Below, piece by piece: positions 6,922-11,817 of a DNA stretch of 11,817 nucleotides. Below the pieces are notes generated by a model. The model worked only from the letters and a program-made list of their open reading frames with translations. It made no database searches and was not told the DNA's origin. How positions within the stretch are numbered: position 1 is the stretch's first letter; the number at the start of each line of letters is the position of its first letter. The position numbers and the translations under genes were made by a program. The stretch is from contig CAYJOD010000142.1 in the NCBI GenBank assembly GCA_964371655.1, positions 1-11,817 on the forward strand, given 5' to 3'. This DNA comes from CAZGSN01 sp964371655. Lineage in GTDB: Bacteria; Desulfobacterota; Binatia; HRBIN30.

Positions 6922-6959
6922 AAAAAGGGGGACCGGCTACTTTGAAGTAGCCTGTCCCC
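6922..6959 (-). terminator. Strong hairpin; intrinsic terminator on the minus strand or REP element
   Basis: GGGGAC (6928-6933) pairs with GTCCCC (6954-6959). After one C/T mismatch, GGCTACTT pairs with AAGTAGCC, giving a stem of about 14 pairs with a very small loop. On the minus strand the stem is followed by a run of five T (6926-6922), as in a Rho-independent terminator. On the plus strand there is no T-run, though it lies just 23 bases after the TSP1 stop. TAAGGAA (6913-6919) and TTCCTTA (6962-6968) form a further outer inverted pair. The same kind of palindrome is known as a dispersed repeat in some genomes, so a REP element is the alternative. Confidence 0.65.
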
Positions 6960-6965
6960 TCTTCC

Positions 6966-7097
6966 TTAGTCCGGAATCAACACTCCCGGATTCATGATGC
7001 CGTTCGGATCGGGCTATCCGCAACAATTCAAGAACGTCCCCCTCGTCCGATCAGTTGCGATGAGGAAGTCGCGCATGCCAGCGGCTTGCCGGTCGGC
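6966..7097 (-). pseudogene. Eroded C-terminus of a FAD-linked oxidase gene
   Basis: Reading the minus strand, the last codons spell DPNGIMNPGVLIPD followed by TAA (6968-6966). This matches the conserved tail of FAD-linked oxidases of the glycolate oxidase/vanillyl-alcohol oxidase type (DPxGIxNPG). Upstream in the same frame a TAG at 7016-7014 interrupts it. The preceding stretch (ADRQAAGMRDFLIATD) is open but does not look like the family, so frameshift or deletion has removed the rest. A terminator-like hairpin directly follows the stop, consistent with the end of a former real gene. The enzyme would have been a cytoplasmic flavoprotein. The identification rests on about 14 residues, so it is moderate only. 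Confidence 0.45.
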
Positions 7098-7423
7098 GCG
7101 CTGAATCGGTCTTCCCGGTAATAGCGGGGCCTCGGGCTTCAGACCTCAGGCGCGGAAGTCGTGGATCCTTCCGAAGCTAGAGGCCCGAAGCCAGAAGGCC
7201 TCAGCCCCACTGATTCTTACCGCTCTTGCCGTTGACAACGCCTCGCGCTCCGTACTGAGCCGCCGATCGCAAGCAAACCGGCGGTGCGACCAATGCGAAG
7301 TAGCTCCAAGCCGTCTCAGGTCGAGGGTCTGATACTGAGCCTTACGTCAAACTCGCAGCTAATACGGACTATCCGCATCCACCTGTTTTTCATTTCTTCC
7401 TGTTCGGTTCCCGCTCTGCCGGC
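7098..7423. other. Intergenic repeat debris, no gene seen
   Basis: These 326 bases lie downstream of the glycosidase-like gene on the minus strand. They contain GGCCTC/GGGCTTC-rich words in both orientations (about 7126-7206), including one copy of a 23-base repeat also found near 10070. A weak CCGCC/GGCGG hairpin lies at 7260-7284 and a CGGACTATCCG palindrome near 7366. No coding frame looks convincing and no clear terminator follows the stop at 7424. Confidence 0.45.
7129..7151 (+). repeat. Dispersed 23-base repeat, copy 1
   Basis: This GC-rich word, with core TCGGGCTTC and ending CTCAGGC, matches the reverse complement of 10059-10081 at 19 of 23 positions. Both copies are in non-coding or doubtful DNA flanking the glycosidase-like gene. 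A related GGCCCGAAGCC word lies just downstream, near 7183-7193. Confidence 0.45.
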
Positions 7424-10123
7424 TTACGAGCTCGGCCCGGTCACCACATCGACCTTGCCGCTGCTGGGATCGTAGACCACGTGTTCGAGGCCGGCGCGCG
7501 TGAACGCGGCCTTGCCATCGATGTAGAGCGAGAAGCCCTCCGGGTAGCCGGCGTAGCGCACCTTGCCGTCTGGTTGGTCCCACAAGATCGTCAGATCATG
7601 ACCGCGGTAGCGCAGGCGATGCAGGGCGAAGTACGACCAGTGCTGCGCCAGCGGCTGCAGCTCGATCTTGTCGTCGTCGCGCGGGGTGAGGCCGATCGCA
7701 CCTTCGACGATCAGCGAGTTGTACATCGAGTGGAAGTCGTGGGAGATGTCCGAAGGCTTGGGGTGCGCCACGGTCTGGCCCGGCTCCCACTTCGAGTAGT
7801 ACTCGTGCACGTTCGGCCGCCAGTAAGGGTCGTAGGGGTTGACGCCGGGGTAGACCAAGCTGTTGTAGCGCGCCATCAAGTCCATGAAGTTGTCCGCTGT
7901 GATCGCGTCCTGGTGATAGTGCTTGAGGGCTTGGATCAGAGTGCGCGCGCCCATGCTGATCGGATGCGGCGCGATGTTGCGGGTCAGCCCGTCCATATCC
8001 CAGGTCCAGCGTTTGTAGTGGTACTGGCTGGTGATCACCGGCGGGAAACGGGCCCAGAACTCGTTCGGGTCGACGAACTTCTTGAGCGCCGCCACGTAAC
8101 GCGGCTCGTCGGGCGCCAGTAAGGTCAGGAACGGAAAGAAGCCGTGCAGCTCGCGAATCGGCGAGCGCACGTCGTCTTGCGCACGCTGCGGGTAGAAGAA
8201 CTCCGTGCTCGGATCCCACAGCTTGGAGACGGCCGCCTGGCGGATCTTGTCGGCGCTGGCATCGAGCTCCGTCGCCAGGGTTGTATCGCCGCCCGCACGC
8301 GCCAGCTCGGCGCCGCCGCGTGCATTGGCGTAGACGAAGCTGGCGAAGTCGACGCGTTCCATGTTCGGTGGCTCGACTTCGGGATCGAACTTGGTGCCGG
8401 CCCAGAACCAGTACGAAAGGATATCGAGGTCGTAGCCGGTGACGCGCGGTCGCTTGCGCTCGGGCAGCGAATCGCCGTCGCCGTCGTAGGTCGTGAGCCA
8501 GGCGCGCACATCGGCCGCGACAGCGGGAAGCAGGGCGCGCAGCCGCGCTGCGGGAATCGGATGCACGCGGTTGTATTCGGCCAGCGCTGAGGTCGCCCAA
8601 TGCGAATAGGTCTCGGCCCAATAGGGACTGCCGGGCGGATCGACGATGGCGCCCGACGGCGATTGGTTGCGGTAGGCGTTCTCGGCTTGCTGTAGGGCGA
8701 ACTCCGGATCGCGCAGGTAGGTGAGCTCTTTGAGATGCGCCGGCGTCGCGAAGGTGATGGGATTGTCGAAGCCCATCTTGCCCTCGTAGAAGCGGTACCC
8801 CTTGAGGTCGGGCGTGTCGGCCTGCGCCATGTTGAAGCGCACGATCCACCAACGATAGTACCACATGCGCTTGAAGCCGGCGTCGGGGCTGTCGAAGTAC
8901 GGAACGTTGTCGGCAAACCAGCGATTGTAAGCGCGCTCGTGTTGTTCGAACACATTGTCGAGGCTGGGAGCGCTCCCGTGGCGTTCCTGGCTCTCGAAGC
9001 TCAAGGCAACCTGCGCCCCAGCGCGCGTGCCATCGGCGGCCACAGCCAGCTGGCGGCGCACGACGACGCTGCCGGCGTCGACGCGCGTAAACGCAGGCGC
9101 GTCGAGATAGGCGAACACCGGAATGCCTTGGAAATTGCCGGAGCCCATCAACGGGTAGGAGGGATCGGACCGCGATGCCGGCATCGTCAGATAGGGTGCC
9201 GACACTTCAATGCTGAGCTCGTGTGCCTTCTTGTCGCCGGAGTAGACTTGATAGGTGGCTACGGCGCGGTCGTCGTCGGTGATGAATTTACGCTCCTCGA
9301 CGACCAGGCCGCCGAGACCGTAGGTCATGCGCACGTGGCTCATCGTGCGCTCGATTTTGTACTGGTTGTCGTAGAGGACCACGGGCTTGCCGTCGACGAA
9401 GAACTGCACTTCGAACAGACGCTTGAGCTGGAAGGACGAATGCAAGTAGCAGAACTTGCCGGCGAGGCCGGGCTGGTGCAGGAGCTCGTGATTCCACAAA
9501 CGCCGGCCTGCTGAGAACAGCTGCTTGTCGTCGTCGAGCATGAGCTCGCGTGCCTGCATCGGCGGCAGGCCCTGAGGTGGAAACTGGAAGACCTGATGCG
9601 CCAGCATGGCGTCGAAGAAGCGGGTCTGTAGATCCGCGCGCGCTGCGACCTCGGGGGCCTCGAACTTGAGCCATTCGCCGAACAGCGGGCTGGTATCGAT
9701 AGCTCCACCGGCTGGTGCGGGCGCTTGCGGTGCTTGCGTCGAGGTGAGTTCGCTCCGTGGCAGCAGGACGACGAGCGCGATGGCAGCGACCGCGACAGCG
9801 GCTGTGAACACGACGGCCCAGATGGAGACGCGTCCGCGTTGGCTGTGCGCGCAGTGGCGGGTGTGGGCTAGTAGGGTGTCTCCGAAGTTCGTCGAATCAT
9901 GTAGGTCGCGTACAACTCGAAAAACCCTCACCCTAACCCTCTCCCAAAGGGCGAGGGGAGCTTGCCTTTCTCCCTCTCCCCCTGGGAGAGGGCCGGGGTG
10001 AGGGTGATCAGTGCGGATGCCGCAGTTCTTCTGCGAACTTCTCAGACACCCCAGTACAGCCTGAGACCCGAAGCCCGATGCCTGAGCGCGGGCTTCGAGA
10101 GTGCTGTCGGACCTGCGACTCAT
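7424..10123 (-). CDS. Membrane-anchored MGH1/GH63-like (alpha/alpha)6 glycoside hydrolase
   Basis: The open frame has 899 residues; the conserved protein begins around residue 100. A hydrophobic segment (about 101-121, after basic SQRGR) is probably an uncleaved anchor or signal, placing the enzyme outside the cytoplasmic membrane. A beta-rich region (about 145-400) precedes an (alpha/alpha)6 barrel rich in aromatics: MWYYRWW (420-426), YDGDGDSLPE (546-555), WTWDMDG (706-712) and IVEGAIGL near Glu807. The C-terminal part (YRGHDLTILWD, then SLYIDGK) resembles the beta domain following the barrel in GH65/MGH1-like enzymes. It likely cleaves alpha-linked sugars; substrate and catalytic pair are not assignable by eye. 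The ATG at 10123 overlaps the preceding stop (ATGA), but residues 1-65 are encoded by repeat DNA. In-frame GTGs at 9931 and 9811 are alternatives without good ribosome sites, so the start is unresolved. Confidence 0.7.
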   Translation of the reverse strand: MSRRSDSTLEARAQASGFGSQAVLGCLRSSQKNCGIRTDHPHPGPLPGGEGERQAPLALWERVRVRVFRVVRDLHDSTNFGDTLLAHTRHCAHSQRGRVSIWAVVFTAAVAVAAIALVVLLPRSELTSTQAPQAPAPAGGAIDTSPLFGEWLKFEAPEVAARADLQTRFFDAMLAHQVFQFPPQGLPPMQARELMLDDDKQLFSAGRRLWNHELLHQPGLAGKFCYLHSSFQLKRLFEVQFFVDGKPVVLYDNQYKIERTMSHVRMTYGLGGLVVEERKFITDDDRAVATYQVYSGDKKAHELSIEVSAPYLTMPASRSDPSYPLMGSGNFQGIPVFAYLDAPAFTRVDAGSVVVRRQLAVAADGTRAGAQVALSFESQERHGSAPSLDNVFEQHERAYNRWFADNVPYFDSPDAGFKRMWYYRWWIVRFNMAQADTPDLKGYRFYEGKMGFDNPITFATPAHLKELTYLRDPEFALQQAENAYRNQSPSGAIVDPPGSPYWAETYSHWATSALAEYNRVHPIPAARLRALLPAVAADVRAWLTTYDGDGDSLPERKRPRVTGYDLDILSYWFWAGTKFDPEVEPPNMERVDFASFVYANARGGAELARAGGDTTLATELDASADKIRQAAVSKLWDPSTEFFYPQRAQDDVRSPIRELHGFFPFLTLLAPDEPRYVAALKKFVDPNEFWARFPPVITSQYHYKRWTWDMDGLTRNIAPHPISMGARTLIQALKHYHQDAITADNFMDLMARYNSLVYPGVNPYDPYWRPNVHEYYSKWEPGQTVAHPKPSDISHDFHSMYNSLIVEGAIGLTPRDDDKIELQPLAQHWSYFALHRLRYRGHDLTILWDQPDGKVRYAGYPEGFSLYIDGKAAFTRAGLEHVVYDPSSGKVDVVTGPSS
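9925..10004. repeat. Widespread intergenic inverted-repeat element (CCCTCACCC... / ...GGGTGAGGG)
   Basis: Arms 9925-9946 and 9983-10004 are complementary at 19 of 22 positions around a 36-base spacer. This is the well-known palindromic intergenic element whose translations (PHPGPLPGGEGE, LALWERVRVRV) pollute protein databases. It forms part of the extended N-terminus of the glycosidase-like frame, which argues that this N-terminus is not original protein sequence. Confidence 0.8.
10059..10081 (-). repeat. Dispersed 23-base repeat, copy 2
   Basis: On the minus strand this matches 7129-7151 at 19 of 23 positions, in opposite chromosomal orientation. It lies between the Gfo/Idh stop and the large inverted repeat. 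A small hairpin (AGTTC 10024-10028, GAACT 10035-10039) is adjacent. The stretch 9899-10120 is therefore a patchwork of repeats. Confidence 0.45.
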
Positions 10124-11112
10124 GCGGCGCCACGTAGCGGCAGTCCGGCCGCCCGGTAGACGGCGTCGATGACGCGCATGTTGGCGATGGCCTCGGTGGC
10201 TCCGGTCGGAAAGGGCGCTCCGCCGCCGACCGCGGCGACGAAGGCTTCGAGCTGGTGCACGTAGGTGGCCTTCCCGGCGACGCGCTCGCTGCGGTAACCG
10301 TGTTCGTTGCGCACTTTGAGGCGGTGGAAGATGTGTGGCCCGATCGGGTTGAACACTCGCATCTCACCGCGACTGCCGCGCACAATGGCGCTCACTTGCA
10401 ATATCAAGGGAGAGAACATCGAGCAGGTAATGCGGCCGCTGCTGCCGTTGGGGAAGACGAAGTCGGCGCGCATGTAGCGGTCGACGCCAGGGGACGAGAG
10501 CCGTGCTTGCGCATGTGTGACCGTCGGCTCGGCGCCGGCGAGGAATCGCAGGACGTTGATCGCGTAGCAACCGAGATCCATCGTGGCACCGCCGGCGAGA
10601 TCGAGGCGATAACGGATATCGCCGGGCTTCCACAGAGGAACGCAGAAGCTGGTCTCGATGTGTCTCACCTCGCCGAGCTCGCCGCTGTCGATGATGGCGC
10701 GCATGCGTGCTGCCAATGGGTGGTAACGCCAGTGGAAGGCCTCCATCAGGACCTTCCCCGTCTGCGCCGCCACCGCCGCCATCTGCTCAGCCTCCGCGGC
10801 GTTGGCGGCGATAGGCTTTTCGCAAAGAACATGCTTGCCGGCGCGCAACGCCTTGATCGTCCACTCGCAATGGTGGCTGTTGGGCAACGGGTTGTAGACG
10901 GCTTCGACGTCGGGATCGGCGAGCAACGCGTCGTAGCTCGGATGAACGCGGGCGATGCCGTGCTTGGCGGCGAAGGTCCGCGCCCGCTCGGCGTCGCGTG
11001 CGGCGACGGCGATAATCTCGGCGCCGGGCGCTTGGCGCGCTGGATGGATCAAGGCCATCGGCGCAATCCGCGCCGCCCCGAGGATACCGATACGCAGGGT
11101 AGATCGACTCAT
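10120..11112 (-). CDS. Gfo/Idh/MocA family NAD(P)-dependent oxidoreductase
   Basis: This 330-residue cytoplasmic dehydrogenase has an N-terminal Rossmann fold (RIGILGAARIAP, residues 7-18) and the family signature CEKPIAAN with Lys99 in EKP. The block MEAFHWRYHP (123-132) and DLGCYAINVLRFL (179-191) place it near the dihydrodiol / D-xylose 1-dehydrogenase branch. These enzymes oxidise or reduce sugars or cyclic diols with NAD(P). The histidine often found a few residues after the DxG motif in other branches is absent here. The ATG at 11112 is chosen over an in-frame ATG at 11160 because it overlaps the stop of the MaoC gene as TGATG and lies close to the Rossmann motif. Translational coupling with that gene is likely. 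The stop TGA overlaps the ATG of the next open frame. Substrate unknown; a sugar role is suggested by the downstream glycosidase. Confidence 0.9.
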   Translation of the reverse strand: MSRSTLRIGILGAARIAPMALIHPARQAPGAEIIAVAARDAERARTFAAKHGIARVHPSYDALLADPDVEAVYNPLPNSHHCEWTIKALRAGKHVLCEKPIAANAAEAEQMAAVAAQTGKVLMEAFHWRYHPLAARMRAIIDSGELGEVRHIETSFCVPLWKPGDIRYRLDLAGGATMDLGCYAINVLRFLAGAEPTVTHAQARLSSPGVDRYMRADFVFPNGSSGRITCSMFSPLILQVSAIVRGSRGEMRVFNPIGPHIFHRLKVRNEHGYRSERVAGKATYVHQLEAFVAAVGGGAPFPTGATEAIANMRVIDAVYRAAGLPLRGAA

Positions 11113-11588
11113 CACGGTCGCGGTGGGTGGTAGAGGATCAGCATCGTGTAGATCAGACACGGTCGCTCCTGGCCGACGACGTTCACTTGGATCTCGGTCG
11201 TCACCTGCGTCCCCGCCGGCTTCTTGTCGACAGCGACCAGGCGCGAGCGCGCATGCACCTTCGAGCCCGCCGGCACCGGCGCCGTGAAGCGCAGCTTGTC
11301 GGCGCCGTAGTTGGTGACGTTGCCGTAGCCGGCAATCCGGAAGGTCGAGACCGCGTGTAGCGAAGGGAGCAGGCTCAAGGTCAGGAAGCCGTGTGCGATC
11401 GGTCCCTTGAACGGGCTCTCACGCTTGCAGCGCTCGACATCGACATGGATCCACTGATGGTCGCCGGTCAGATCGGCGAACTTGTTGATCATGTCCTGCG
11501 TCACGTCGATCTGCGGGCTGAAGTCGCCGAGCTTCTCACTGATCTGACTCTGCAGCTTGTCGATGTCGTCGAAGCGAATCTCTTCCAC
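11112..11588 (-). CDS. MaoC-type (R)-specific enoyl-CoA hydratase
   Basis: This 158-residue hot-dog-fold protein carries the hydratase-2 motif: Asp43 and His48 in LTGDHQWIHVD (40-50), followed by GPIAHGFLTLSL (62-73). The Asp/His pair with this spacing is the catalytic dyad of PhaJ/MaoC hydratases, which add water to trans-2-enoyl-CoA in fatty-acid or polyester metabolism. The length is normal for a single-domain member. The start is a GTG at 11588 with GGAGGT 5 bases upstream; the open frame continues 40 codons further but that part is Arg-rich and unlike the family. Its TGA overlaps the ATG of the oxidoreductase by one base. It is the first visible gene of the minus-strand cluster. Catalytic activity is likely because both key residues are present; the acyl-CoA substrate is unknown. 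Confidence 0.9.
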   Translation of the reverse strand: MEEIRFDDIDKLQSQISEKLGDFSPQIDVTQDMINKFADLTGDHQWIHVDVERCKRESPFKGPIAHGFLTLSLLPSLHAVSTFRIAGYGNVTNYGADKLRFTAPVPAGSKVHARSRLVAVDKKPAGTQVTTEIQVNVVGQERPCLIYTMLILYHPPRP

Positions 11589-11593
11589 CGTAC

Positions 11594-11599
11594 ACCTCC
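11594..11599 (-). promoter_or_regulatory. Ribosome binding site fixing the MaoC GTG start
   Basis: On the minus strand GGAGGT lies 5 bases before the GTG at 11588. It supports this non-ATG start over an upstream in-frame ATG at 11708 that would add 40 non-homologous residues. Confidence 0.8.
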
Positions 11600-11817
11600 G
11601 TCGGTTACTGCCGCATGGCCGCGGCTGGCCGACAGTGTGTAGTACGGCCTCGCGTCTACGTCTACGGTGGGGCCGACCAGGGACAGGGCCACGGCAAAGT
11701 CGAGTCACGGAGGGCTTCGGCTGAAGAATCGCTCATTTCCACCCTCCGGCGGACGAGCCGTCCGCGCTCCCAGCGATCGCCTGAAACCAGCGCCCCGAGC
11801 GGAATATCATCGCCGGG
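11600..11817. other. Upstream region of the minus-strand cluster, no certain gene
   Basis: No recognisable protein is encoded in these 218 bases. GCGGAC (11749-11754) and GTCCGC (11760-11765) form a 6-base-pair hairpin with a 5-base loop. On the minus strand, GGAGG (11747-11743) sits 6 bases before an ATG at 11736 that opens a 24-codon frame ending with TAG at 11664-11662. The peptide (MSDSSAEALRDS start) has no known relatives that I recognise. It could be a small leader ORF or chance. The promoter of the MaoC gene is probably here, but no clear -35/-10 is seen. Confidence 0.4.

Noticed and set aside
7481..8122. Plus-strand open frames antisense to the glycosidase (also 8144-8590 and 8735-9514)
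   Set aside because: Val/Arg/Gly-rich antisense shadows of the real gene with no recognisable domain and no ribosome site.
7596..8864. 422-codon minus-strand open frame inside the glycosidase gene
   Set aside because: It is an out-of-frame shadow, Arg/Ala-rich with no family signature; GC-rich coding DNA commonly leaves such open frames.
10255..11133. 292-codon plus-strand frame antisense to the Gfo/Idh gene
   Set aside because: The opposite strand carries complete family motifs, while this translation is a typical antisense composition.
11589..11708. ATG at 11708 as start of the MaoC protein
   Set aside because: The added 40 residues are Arg-rich and unlike MaoC proteins, and the GTG at 11588 has GGAGGT correctly spaced.

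Overview
The window is GC-rich bacterial DNA with a strong G/C preference at third codon positions. Its gene content includes an F420-type flavin oxidoreductase, a REP-associated transposase, a very large winged-helix/ATPase regulator, a secreted protein with eukaryote-like thrombospondin type-1 repeats, and several palindromic intergenic repeats. This suggests a large-genome, probably uncultured bacterium of the old Deltaproteobacteria/Binatota type. That placement is an inference from gene style; no ribosomal marker is present.

Layout, left to right: (1) 162-1088 (+), a luciferase-like (LLM) oxidoreductase with a good Shine-Dalgarno site. (2) 1089-1368, an intergenic stretch with inverted repeats, leading into 1369-2217 (+), a Y1/IS200-like REP-associated tyrosine transposase (RAYT). 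Short palindromic words that match as inverted copies lie on both sides of its catalytic region. (3) 2212-5112 (-), a 966-residue winged-helix + AAA ATPase + helical-repeat regulator. It converges on the RAYT, and the two stop codons share a 6-base overlap. (4) 5113-5455, a divergent intergenic region with an 11-bp direct repeat. (5) 5456-6904 (+), an exported protein with a Cys-rich N-terminal domain, a Pro/Thr linker, two TSP1 repeats and a C-terminal DUF1554-like domain. (6) 6905-7423, a strong hairpin/terminator, the eroded 3' end of a FAD-linked oxidase gene on the minus strand, and repeat debris. (7) A minus-strand cluster, read right to left: MaoC-type hydratase (11588-11112), Gfo/Idh/MocA oxidoreductase (11112-10120) and a membrane-anchored (alpha/alpha)6-barrel glycosidase-like protein (10123-7424). 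The first two are joined by a TGATG stop/start overlap. The open frame of the third starts in an ATGA overlap but then runs through about 200 bases of repeat DNA before its membrane anchor.

How the genes relate: the minus-strand cluster is probably one transcript, and a sugar-linked role for the oxidoreductase and glycosidase is plausible. The MaoC hydratase does not obviously belong to the same pathway. The large regulator is divergently placed beside the TSP1 protein, the usual geometry for a regulator and its target, but nothing here proves control. I found no CRISPR array, tRNA, rRNA or phage module. The most distinctive item is the TSP1-DUF1554 exported protein with its neighbouring regulator.
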